From the NCBI GenBank assembly GCA_023213395.1, contig CM041465.1:156247741-156311740 (forward strand): a stretch of 64,000 nt of DNA. The letters are read 5' to 3'. Origin of the DNA: Cycas panzhihuaensis (Eukaryota > Cycadophyta). Position numbers and translations under genes: made by a program. Shown in pieces: positions 31,480 to 41,073 of this stretch (its first letter is position 1; each line of letters starts with the position of its first letter). The notes beneath the pieces are model-generated. The model had not been told where the DNA came from. It saw only the letters and a program-made list of their open reading frames with translations, and did no database searches.

Positions 31480-32583
31480 CCCCCACTCTGTTTCAAGGCA
31501 GCTCCTGCTGCCTCGATCCTCCCAAAATTTCCTCATTGATCTGCGTCAGGGTGGCAATAATGGCATCCTTCTCCTTTATTTTTTCCTGAAGGGCCGCTAT
31601 CTCTGCTTTGTACCCTGCCTCCAAGTCCTGAATCATCTGAATGATAGGTCCCGTTTTATCCTGCAGTGTAGGAGGTGCTGAGGGTTCTCCGACCTATGCT
31701 GCTGGTGGAAAGTCTTCCCATTCTTCCCAGGATGCTTCTGCTTCTCCCTCCTCTTCTTCTTCTGTTTCCTCCTCCCCTTTCTTTCTCTTCCCGTGACGAT
31801 GAACAACTTGCTTCGTCCGATGAGGAATAGGAGTTCCTGGTGTTTTTTGTAACCAGGTAAGCACCTTCTGCATCTGCTTTTGAACTCGTCGTTTGGCTTC
31901 CATACTCGTTGTTGTATCTGGGAACTCTGCTACCCACTGTTTGATGATTGGTTCCCGAGGAGAGATGGTAGTTCTGGTCAACTGAACTTCCGGACACTGG
32001 TAAAATAACATTGCCAAAAGCAATGAAGGATGGCAGAATGGATGTGTCCGGATTTCTCAGAATCGTTGTCTCATGTTCTCTGCCAAAAATTCTGACCAAT
32101 TCATTCTTTCTCCATCCCTGATTTTTAATAATACCTGCATCATGCCTCCCTGGATGTAGGTATACTTCCTCTTTGACAAAAACTTGGAATTAATAACTTT
32201 GGCCACCCACTGAAGTCTGCCGTCTATAATGTCAGCTACCCTGATTCCACCAGACATAATTTGGGTGTTAAGCTGGCATAGTTCCCTCAGCCACATTTCC
32301 CTGTCTACTCCGACCTTTTTGCTCCCAATGGAACCTCTCCGTCCTTGGGAAGTCCAGTGATGGTATGGACTATGTCGGTGTCCATTTTGACCTTCCTGTT
32401 GTCTGTTTTTAGGGCCATTAGGATTTGGTCCATTAATTCTGGGTCATAATACATAGGGTTACAATAAATGTAGTCTTTCCAGCCTGCCTGCTTAACCTTA
32501 GCCTGAAATGCAGCTGGTAGAGCTTGAAGGTCCTGTTTGAGTTTCGGAATGTAGGCCTCTTGGCACCCTGCTGTCCTCATCAT
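31480..32583 (-). pseudogene. D: extra ORF downstream of integrase (unknown function)
   Basis: Starts MMRTAGCQEAYIPKLKQDLQ at 32583. The N-terminal part holds AGWKDYIYCNPMYYDPELMD and DTDIVHTITGLPKDGEVP. A one-base shift at an A run (about 32310) leads to VGVDREMWLRELCQLNTQIM, then KINSKFLSKRKYTYIQGG-type sequence and MQVLLKIRDGERMNWSEFLA. After a second shift (about 32060) come LFYQCPEVQLTRTTISPREP, a lysine/glutamate-rich linker, and IQMIQDLEAGYKAEIAALQE with KIKEKDAIIATL, which looks like coiled coil. About 365 codons in all. E has a homologue at 52420-54018. I do not recognise a family with certainty; GLP.DG.VP recalls plant transposon-associated mobile-domain proteins. Confidence 0.7.
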
Positions 32584-32764
32584 GGCTGTGGAGTTCCAGA
32601 GATAAGAAAGAAACCAAAGCGTACCAGTAGAACCGTACGTACGTACCTCTGTAGAACGCTTGCCATTTCTCTATTTTTGCGCACTGCGATGCGTACCCGA
32701 GCAAGTCCTTTCGTGCCGTAGTTCGTTCCGCTCTGCGTACCGCACGAGAATGTTCGCAGGTACG

Positions 32765-33170
32765 TAATGATTTGTCGTTTTGCGTATTTTGTCTTATACG
32801 TGCCCTTGGTACGTATAATGTTAAAGGTTTTCATTATACGTACTCGATTGCGTACTTCCTTTGGTACGTATAATGTAACCAGTCACTTAAGTATCTTTTA
32901 CACAGTGCGTACCCGATTACGTACTTCGTTGGTACGTATAATGTAAAATTTTAACTTACGCTCCTTTACACTGTGCGTACCTGTCTGCGTACTTTTCAGG
33001 TACGTATAATATAATTGAGCCACTTAAAGTTATTTATACTATGCGTACCTGTCCGCATACTTTTCAGGTATGTATAGTGTAATTCCGAGTCACTTTTTTA
33101 AACTATGCGTACTTTAGTGAATTCCTTTGGTACGTATAGTGCATTTTCAACTTTATCATCGCTCCAACTC
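32765..33170. repeat. D: tandem array, about 68-bp units, six copies
   Basis: Each unit has the form tgcgtac(c/t)...gcgtactt..(g/t)ggtacgtataatgtaa followed by an AT-rich stretch ending ttta.ac. Starts fall near 32771, 32835, 32904, 32972, 33040 and 33104. The units lie between the extra ORF and integrase and share the tgcgtac/gtacg words of the D LTR. Confidence 0.8.
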
Positions 33171-33433
33171 AGACGCACAGTAACATACCTTTTTCGGCAC
33201 GCATAATCGTAATTTGCTTGTATGTCTTGATGAATTTTCCTCGATTTTCTCGATTATCTTTGTTGTTACTTATATCAGTAATGAGTTACGGTTATTTTTT
33301 ATTTTTTCCAAATTTTTTTTCTATTTTTGTATCCATACCGAACTGGATCATGGCTCGGTATCAAGGCAGTTGGTTGCCTCAACATCATGCAATACGATAT
33401 GGTACAACCAGCTGATCCTGCTGGTAAGTTGGG

Positions 33434-34540
33434 CTACTCAATGTAAGGCTTGAGTCTGCTACCATTTACCCGTGTTGGTAGCAGAGGTCCGTCGATCTCT
33501 CGAAGCTGCACCGATCCATTCTCGAAAATTCTTTCCACGATGTATGGTCCCAACCACCGCATCTTGAGTTTCCCGGGGTGCGTTTTGAATTTGTTGTCAT
33601 ACAACAATACTTGATCACCTTCGTTGAATTGTGGTTTCCGCAGATGGCGGTCATGCCACGCTTTTTGTCGCCGCTTTTCTATATGTTGCAACCAGTTTGC
33701 TAGGTGTCGTTTCTCTTGCAAATCAGTATTAAATCTTCCACCATCGTTCCAGATCGGAGGTCGCCTAATCGACATTGTATTGCCACTCGTAAGCTGTGGG
33801 TATCTCGAACTCGGTCGGAAGAATGGCTTCCGTGCCATATACAAGCTAGAATGGGGTCTGTCCAACTGATCTTTTATATGTCGCACGAAAGGCCCATAGT
33901 ACGGAGGGTAACTTCTCACCTAACTGATCCGTCGATGTCGCATATCTTCGCAAGGCGTTTCGATTATCTTGTTGGAGCTCTCCGCTTGACCATTGGCTCT
34001 CGGATAGTAGGGAGTTGATTTCCGATGGCTAATCATGAAGGCAGTTGTCAATGTTTCAATCATTTGGTTGAGGAAGTGGGCACCTTGGTCACTGACGATC
34101 TCCAAAAGGCATCCAAATCGCATGATTATCACCTCATACAGAAATCTTGCTGTGCTTTCTGCATCGGCTTTCCTCAATGCGCGTGCTTCCACCCACTTTG
34201 TTGTATAATCAGTTGCCACCAGAATGTATCGAGTTTTCGATCTCCGCGCTGCTGGTTTGATTGGCCCCACAAAGTCGAGCCCCCATCTTTCGAATGGTGC
34301 CAAAGGTAGTATGGGATGCAACGGTTGGAAATCCTGTCAATTAGGTTTCCCCACGCGTTGACAATAATCGCATGCTTGAATCCATTTTTTGACATCTTCA
34401 AACATTGACGGCCACCATAATCCCGACATCAAGATTTTTCGCCATCTGGCCAATTTTCCCATCTGGCCACCCGCTACTCCTTCATGTGCCTGGGACATGA
34501 TCTGCATCTCATGTCGCCGAACACAACGTCGCAATATGTC
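33434..34540 (-). pseudogene. D: gypsy integrase
   Basis: Zinc module in 34534-34337: HEMQIMSQAHEGVAGGQMGK ... WIQACDYCQRVGK (HHCC). Core in 34321-33920: GLDFVGPIKP, VATDYTTKWVEARALRKA, EIVSDQGAHFLN and NGQAESSNKI, with all three acidic residues kept. C-terminal part in 33919-33434: KAWHDRHLRKPQFNEGDQVL, GPYIVERIFENGSVQLREID and VNGSRLKPYIE, then stop. There is no chromodomain. Frame changes at about 34330 and 33920 inactivate it. Intact, it would join element DNA to the chromosome. Confidence 0.9.
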
Positions 34541-35400
34541 ATCCGCCCCAATTTGTACAACTCACCGTGATACGGCTCCGCTTTTCTGATGAAATTTCTT
34601 TTCCCCGTACGATCTAACTCCGCTGGCACTTCTCCAGTCGCTAGATACTCTGGTATTCCCTCATACCAGTCTGCTGGAACTGCATCTATGCTGAATAGAG
34701 TTGCGTCTAGAAAATCATCTGGTATCCCTGTGGCTTTCTCTCTGTTTTTTATTCTCGACAGTTGATCTGGAATGATGTGTGCTTTGCCGGGTTTCACAAT
34801 GATTTTGAATGAGAATTCTTGAAACAACATTAACCATCTGCTGATTCTTCCTCGCATAATGGGTTTATTTACTAGATACATCAAGGCTTGGTGGTCAACG
34901 AAAAACAGGAATGGATTGGATAATAAATAATGTCGAAACTTTTGTAATGCATAAACCATGCCGAGTGCTTCCCTTTCCGTCGTCGTATAATTCTACTCAG
35001 ATCTCGTAAGTTTCCGACTGGCAAAATAGATTAGATGATCCGTTTTATCATCGCTGGGTTGTGCCAATACGCATCCAATAGCGTACAGACGCATCCACAT
35101 GTACGTGAAAAGTTTTCTTCCAACTGGAATCGCAGATAGGCGCTGCTACAATGGCTTTGTTTCAATGTTTCAATGCTCGTTGTCGATCGTCATCCATATC
35201 CATTCAATATTCTTTTTTAGCAACTCTTCCAGAGGTCCAGATATATATGCATATCCTCTGATGAATTTTCTATAATATCCTGTCAAACCCAGAAAACCTT
35301 TTAGCTGCTTTCTCGTACTCGGTGTCGGAAAGTGTAGAATGGCGGAACACTTTTCTTTGGATCCGTCAAGAATCCTTCTTTCGACTATATGCCCTAGGAG
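34541..35400 (-). pseudogene. D: RNase H
   Basis: 34959-34620 reads MVYALQKFRHYLLSNPFLFF, VDHQALMYLVNKPI, RISRWLMLFQEFSFKIIVKP and IIPDQLSRI. This is the second half of a single gypsy RNase H domain, plus the spacer to integrase. The first half (35400-34960) is readable only in pieces with stops. A duplicated RNase H, as in some Tat elements, is not seen. Confidence 0.85.
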
Positions 35401-35403
35401 GTT

Positions 35404-36230
35404 TCAAAGGGTACCGTAAATGTACACTTTTATGGATTGAGACAGTTTATTTTCTCGACAGGTTTGCAACATTTCTCTCAAGTTTTCCATATGATTTTTC
35501 ATTAACCCATACAAAGTCCAATCGTCTAAGAATCTGAGAACTTTTTCTCCAATAAATTTTCGAAAAATATTAATCACAATTCGCTGGAATGTCACTGGTG
35601 CATTCGTAAGACCGAATGGCATTACCTTATAGGCATACGTACCCCATTCTGTTACGAATGTTGTCTTTGCCTGATCTTCCGGGGCAATCTGCACTTGATT
35701 GTACCCACTAAATCCGTCTGTGAATGAATAGATTTCATTCCCTCCAATTGCTTCCAAAATATCTTCCGTGAAAGGTAACAGAAATGGATCTTTTTTCGTC
35801 ACTTTATTCAACTGTCTGTAATCCACACGCATACCGAATTTTCCCATTTTTCTTGGGAACCACTACTACAGGGCTCACCCAGTCACTGTAGTCGATTTCG
35901 TATATATAACCTGCTTCCAACATTTTATCAAGTTCTGCTTTTACTTTTTCTTTGTATTTTGGATTCATCCTATGGTCGTTGTTTCTTGGTTTAGCGTCCT
36001 CTACTAGATCAATATGATGCATTCCTATCTCCGGAGGAATACTTTTCAGGTCTTTATACGACCATGCAAACACATCACGGAATTCTTCGAATAAATGTTG
36101 AGCTTCTGCTACCGTTTGGGAATCCCAATAGTTTCCAATTCGAATAAGCTTAGGATTTTTTGAACTACCAACATTAATTTCTGTAGTTTTCAACTTCGTT
36201 ATACCCCCATCTTCTACATTTTCGGTTTTG
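35404..36230 (-). pseudogene. D: reverse transcriptase
   Basis: 36193-35804 holds the N-terminal part (FEEFRDVFAWSYKDLKSIPP, MNPKYKEKVKAELDKMLEAG, YSDWVSPVVVVPKKNGKIR). 35847-35404 holds SFTDGFSGYNQVQIAPEDQA, TTFVTEWGTYAYKVMPFGLT, TFQRIVINIFRKF and the catalytic RFLDDWTLYGLMKNHM (DD at about 35526-35521). FLDDW replaces the usual gypsy F(I/V)DDI and is shared with E. A frameshift lies at about 35840. Confidence 0.92.
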
Positions 36231-37520
36231 CGCCCTGGGGCATCTTCTACTTTTCTTTCTCCAACGGTGAATTCTGTAAACTTCAGGATAATTCATAATT
36301 TCTTCTTCTTCACTATGTATAGATTCTACTGTTTCTGATCCATTAAATCTTTGTTCTAATTTTATGCTCATTATTCTGATGTGTTTCAAGATTTTGTTTA
36401 TTTCTTGGTTTTCCGAAGTATGCCTAAAGGTTTTTATAAAAGATTTCCTTAGGTTTCCCCAAATCATATCTAGATTTTGCTCCCTTCCCAGGAACCAGTC
36501 TTTTGCTACTCTCCCCAAGGTGTGGTAGAAATAGTTAGACCAATTCCGCTTAGGTATACTCAAGGATTTCCAATTTTGTTTACACCTCTGTATGTGTTTT
36601 CTAGGGTTATGACCTACGTAGAATATTGGAATAGTTAGTTGGTTTGGATGATCGAATCGTATTCGAAACATCATTTGCAAATCTTGCCAATTCCTAAGAG
36701 TATGTTGGTGAGCTAAGTACCAGTACCAAGCTTTCCCTCGCAGGGTTAGGACTAGGTCTTGTTGCCATTGGGTTTTATCCCAATTTCCTTGATCTATCCA
36801 ATACTTAACGCAGTGTGTTAAATGGGTAGTCCCATATAACTGTTCCCCATAGAATGGTTTAACGTAATTCCCAATATATATTTGATAGTTTGGTTTTTCC
36901 GAAATAATGATTTTACTTCCTAGACCAAACTCGCTAGAAGTAGTTACCAGCAATCCTCCTTCCATTTCCCTAGTTTTGGTGCCAATGGTTGGAAGAGATT
37001 TATGGCTGGGTGGGTGTACCTCTAAGGAAGAAGAGGAAGGGATATTACTTCCTTCCTCAGGTTGTAATAAGGGGGGGGGGGGTAGGGAATCTACCTCAGG
37101 ACAAACGCCTGAAGTAAATGGGATGTCAGGGTTACTATTAACTACAAAAAAACTACGAAAATTACTAGGTAAGCTAAGGGTTGGTTGGTCTAGGTTGTTA
37201 CCAATTTCCAAATGATCGTTAGTCAGCATATATTCAAAAGAATTTAAATTATTATCAATGTTTACAGATACACATTTAGATAACAAATTACATCTGTGAG
37301 AAGAAGAGTTTACTTCATATGCATCCTGAAGCCAGTAATCCACGAACCTCATACCGTGTTCGTCATCCGAAGAGTTGTATATTTCTTCGAGATCCGTTGG
37401 TTCTTCACACTGGTTGTTATTCGATGTGGTGGGTTTTTCTGCCATGTGGAAGATATGTTCTTCCCCAATGGAAGAAAATGTCGTGTCGCTTGTTACCGCA
37501 GTGGTCTTTGGATCCTTCAT
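36231..37520 (-). pseudogene. D: gag-like module between protease and RT
   Basis: An open frame from MKDPKTTAVTSD at 37520 continues the protease frame, with a single TGA codon (37535-37533) and four codons between them. The first 200 residues are acidic and serine/proline-rich with HRCNLLSKCVSV. Then come two capsid-like blocks: DLVLTLRGKAWYWYLAHQHT with LRNWQDLQMMFRIRFD (about 36760-36640), and NYFYHTLGRVAKDWFLGREQ with WGNLRKSFIKTFRHTSENQE (about 36540-36410). Both show A..W..........W..L...F...F as in retrotransposon gag. The C-terminal 35 residues are out of frame. H and E have counterparts. The function is unknown; a second capsid-like unit is the simplest reading. Confidence 0.75.
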
Positions 37521-37532
37521 CTCGGAATTACT

Positions 37533-38035
37533 TCAATCGAACTTCTTCCCAAAGATTGGTAGTACCACTTTGTTGTTGTTGTCCGATAGAGTGAAGGTTA
37601 CCTTTTCCCAATTCTGAAGGCATTGTGTTTTGTATAACCATGGCCTTCCTAGTAGTGCCGGGTAGGGTGTTGCTCCTTTCTCCGTTTCCACAATTGTGAA
37701 GTCAATCCTTACCACTATCCCTGCCACGTCTACTTTGATATTGGCCAATCTGCCCATAGGTCGTACCAATAGTTCATTAGCCAACTTCAGCGAATAAGTC
37801 GCTGCTTCCAACTTCGGGCTTCCCAATTTACGCCGTGTTGCAGCTGGTAACACATTTACTGTTGCGCCTCCATCCACAATTACTCGTGGGAATGTTTCTC
37901 CCAAGACTGACATGGTTACCATTGGATCCATGTCGAATGATGGTATAATTTGTTTCAAACTCCTGGTAATTCCTTTCTGTAACACTCCTCCTTTGATCCA
38001 GTCAATAACTTGAGACAGAGGAATAGTCAATCAGA
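37533..38035 (-). pseudogene. D: aspartic protease
   Basis: MTIPLSQVIDWIKGGVLQKG, then FPRVIVDGGATVNVLPAATR with the active-site DGGA intact, KLANELLVRPMG, VDFTIVETEKG-type strand (here VRIDFTIVETEKG) and ALLGRPWLYKTQCLQNW. Length (166 codons) and order are normal for plant gypsy elements. Ends in TGA just before the gag-like module in the same frame. Confidence 0.88.
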
Positions 38036-38085
38036 ATCGCTTTTTACTAGATTTTCTATCAATAGCAACATTCAGGAATATCTTC

Positions 38086-40121
38086 TCACGGTAATCCTTT
38101 AAACAACTCTTCCATTTGCACCATTTGGGGTTTTGTCGTAAGTTCTTCCGGTAATTTTTCTTGCCCTTTTTGTTTATTTTTTCGAACATAAACATATTTC
38201 GTTTTCGGTTTACCCATTGGTAGTATATTCTCCTCCCGGACTAAACCATCTAACACTTGTTTCGCTTGTCTACACCGATCCATTTCTGTTGGTGGATTTG
38301 GATATCCTTCATCCAATTTCTCTTTCTGTTTGTTTTGTAATTTCACATTCTTGGTTTCTGGCACGATTGTCATCAGGTTAGTCGCTTTGGCTTTACCCTT
38401 ACAATCCTCTGCTTTGTGGTCGCCACGATTCTGCATCTGACGAACGGCTTCTGTTCGTATTCTTGCTTCATTGGGCATTCGGACTTCCAGTGCCCGAACT
38501 GTAGGCAAATGAGGCATCTCCCCATTGGCTGTTTTTTGCTCGAGGGTTCCGTGCGCCTCGTTGTATACACATTCCGAGGTGGGTTGCCTCTTCCCAGACC
38601 TCGACCTCTGAATGCTTTTCCCCTGGGATTGTAGAAACAATCCTTGGTTGTACGTGTGTCAACCTCACATATGTGGCACCACTTCTCTTGTTGGTGCATC
38701 GCACTGTTTTTTAAATTCAAATCACATTCCCGGGTGGTATGTGAGTTTTCTTCACAGATATGGCACCACTTGGTTACTCTTCGGTGCTCTTTCTTCTTGG
38801 GTGTCTCTTCTTCTTCCCGGTTATTTCTGATTTTCAATCTTGCTACCTCTTTTCTTAGTGCCTCCAATTCCGATTCCTCTTCTGCTACCCCTACCTGGCA
38901 GAAGGGTCGGTTGTATTGGTTTTGCTTCAGCTCTCTAATCTCGTCTTGTAGTTTTAGCAGCAAGGAATCTTGTCCTCCTGCTTGGGCGTCCATTTCCATT
39001 TCAAAATCTAATGCCAGATCTTGAGCATTCTTGAATGACTTTAACGGATGAGCATGCATCATGGCTCGCAACTTCTCATTCAGCCCTCTTACGAAGTAAT
39101 TCTTCATATTATGATCCGTTATCGTCTCATTGATCATGCTTGCTGCAATAATTTTCATTCGGCTAATGTAAGTTAGGACAGATTCTCCCGGCCTCTGTCT
39201 GATTTCTCATAGTGCGATTTCGACGGCTTCATTACTGCGAAACTTTTGAAATCTTTCTTCAAACGCTTTCTTAATCTTCACCCATGGCTCATTCTTGTTT
39301 GTTTCCTTATACCATGCCAAGGGTACTCCTCTCAATGTACAGGCGAAGCGTGCTTTGATTTCATCTTAAATACGTAATCTTTTGACATCAATGAGGCTCG
39401 AAATAGATACACATGCTCTGCGTCAAGTATCATTAAAGATTAGCTTCCCAAAGTCTCTATAATCGTCCATTTTGGGAGATTGCAACTGTCCCCCACCTGA
39501 TGGTGATCTTTCCCTTCCTCCCTCCTTTGGGGATGCACTGGGAGTAACTACCGCTGTACTCTCTTTACCAAAAAGCGGATTCTTAAATGGAGTTTTTATG
39601 TGTATAGGTTCCACTACACCTGGAACTTGTATAGTCAATGGTGTTACCGTAATGTAAGATTGATCAGATCCCCTTTTTGTCGAATCTTCAAAAAGCTGTC
39701 TCGTTAGCTTGTTTTCCCAATATGCCAAGGGACCTTCCTCTGCCTTCTTATCACTGTCACCTAGGTCCTTCGGGCTGTCCTCCACTGGTATACTTCCCTT
39801 TGTTAGGATCTCTTCATGTTTTTCATCCACTTTTGGCTTCCCTTCAATCTCTGGGCTAAACAAATCATCTCTGATAGGGGCTGGTGTCAATACCATGCGT
39901 TCGCCATGGGTTTCCTCTTCCTGAGGTGTTTGGGCTCCACTTGCCTCAGATCCTTCAACGGACTGTCCCTTAGTCTCGTTGTTTTGCGAACTTAACCTCC
40001 TCGCCCTTCTGAGTTTTGCTTCTTTTGACCATCTTAGTGCCCTTTGTCTGCTGGTTTCCTTTTCCTTGGGTGAAGTATCCTTCTGGGGCTCTTTAGACCT
40101 TGAAGGCCTCTTAGGTGGCAT
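38086..40121 (-). pseudogene. D: gag with CCHC knuckles
   Basis: Start MPPKRPSRSKEPQKDTSPKE at 40121, just downstream of the hairpin. 40121-39423 is charged and disordered-looking. 39158-38373 carries FVRGLNEKLRAMMHAHPLKS, a coiled-coil-like ELEALRKEVARLKIRNNREE, then WCHICEENSHTTRECDL, WCHICEVDTRTTKDC and CLICLQFGHWKSEC, that is, three C..C....H....C-like knuckles (the second has T for H). 38640-38086 continues in another frame. Breaks: between 39423 and 39158, and at about 38450. Confidence 0.88.
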
Positions 40122-40130
40122 TGGAAGGTC

Positions 40131-40182
40131 CCCTGGCTGCCGGTGGCTTAGTTACAGCCCGCCATCACGGCGGCAGCCAGGG
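40131..40182 (-). promoter_or_regulatory. D: leader stem-loop enclosing a 5-codon upstream ORF
   Basis: Perfect 12-bp arms (40131-40142 and 40171-40182; CCCUGGCUGCCG with CGGCAGCCAGGG). The 28-base loop holds ATG GCG GGC TGT AAC TAA (40165-40148), encoding MAGCN then stop, with G at -3 and +4 around the ATG. The 3' arm ends nine bases before the gag ATG. See H at 4011-4057. Confidence 0.75.
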
Positions 40183-40244
40183 TCCTCTGCCCTTTACACA
40201 TTCTTTTCCCTTGAAACCCCTAGGCCCTGTCCCTCCTCAACGGA

Positions 40245-40262
40245 CGTAGGCAACGGAACCAA
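40245..40262 (-). other. D: primer binding site
   Basis: Minus-strand TTGGTTCCGTTGCCTACG directly after the 5' LTR. Shared with H and E; the primer tRNA is not identified. Confidence 0.75.
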
Positions 40263-41068
40263 TGTTGACTTGGGAGATTCCACCCCCTTGTGGAATCAAT
40301 ACACTTGTCAAGGTTACACAGCGCTATAGTCTAGTTTCAGGATCATCAACATGGTCATTCACATACATACCACCTACATACCATATATAATTCACGTAAT
40401 GGTACAAGAAGATGCAATCAATACATACTCAGCAAATCATCATCACAACACCAAGAATACACCAATTTCCACGTAACTCTTCCTTTTATTAAGTCAACAG
40501 TTCATTTACATGTAGGTGGAATGCATTCACGAGCATTCCAAAGACATCTGATCTTTACATTGCAATGCGTACCGAAGGTACTTATCATACGGTGATGCTC
40601 CAATTGGTCATCATGCGTCTTGTCTTACGCACTCTTGCACTCTCGATATCCGGCTCTCACCCCAACCAGTGAATCATGCGTACCTCCTTAAGTATTCATC
40701 TTTGGTACCTTTTGGTGAAGGGTTATGACTTTGTCATAAGCATTCTTCATCATGCGTACTTTCACTTAATCACTTGTTTATCCTTAATTAATTATTCCTT
40801 TGAGTCCGTGCGACGTCGTCGGCACCTCGGCTGTGTCTTCACCGGTCTCCTCGAAGTCATGCGCACTGGCCGCTTAGTTCCGCTCGCTGCACGTACGTGT
40901 CATCATATGTACTGCCTTCGAGTGCACCGTCATACGCACTCCAAAATGCTTGTTTTTCTGCCGTTTTGCCTCGTGCGTACCTCCGCATGCGGTCTGCACT
41001 GCACAACTCGGGTTATCTGACCTACCTCTGGTCCTCACACAGCCATTGGATCACTTTTGACTCCAACA
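40263..41068 (-). repeat. D: 5' LTR (806 bp)
   Basis: TGTTGACTTGGG ... CTCCAACA; followed by tctag, the right copy of the TSD. Confidence 0.9.
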
Positions 41069-41073
41069 TCTAG

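Larger units (their letters stand above)
30566..41068 (-). mobile_element. Element D: near-complete 10.5 kb Ty3/gypsy element
   Basis: LTRs at 30566-31397 (832 bp) and 40263-41068 (806 bp) start TGTTGACTTGGG and end CTCCAACA. TSD is actag on the left and tctag on the right (one mismatch). Joining the flanks restores the leader seen uninterrupted in A at about 14381-14412, which confirms the insertion. Minus-strand order: LTR, primer site, hairpin/uORF, gag, protease, gag-like module, RT, RNase H, integrase, tandem array, extra ORF, LTR. The integrase tail lacks a chromodomain, so this is a non-chromovirus lineage (inference). Confidence 0.93.

Noticed and set aside
31122-31681. Three overlapping plus-strand ORFs in the D LTR (antisense)
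   Set aside because: Generated by the gtacg-rich LTR sequence; cysteine/tyrosine-rich chance peptides.
34474-35300. Duplicated RNase H as in Tat elements
   Set aside because: Only one RNase H domain can be read in D and in E.
36907-37215. Plus-strand ORFs opposite D coding regions (also 33624-33869, 34025-34309, 39979-40329)
   Set aside because: Shadows of the minus-strand gag/pol reading frames; no independent motif.
36231-37520. Reading this segment as the Ogre-type intron only
   Set aside because: The frame is open and continuous with protease, and capsid-like blocks recur in H and E; an intron is not excluded but does not explain the coding signal.
40131-40182. Rho-independent terminator
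   Set aside because: GC-rich stem without U tract, in a eukaryotic element leader directly before gag; the uORF-hairpin reading fits better.
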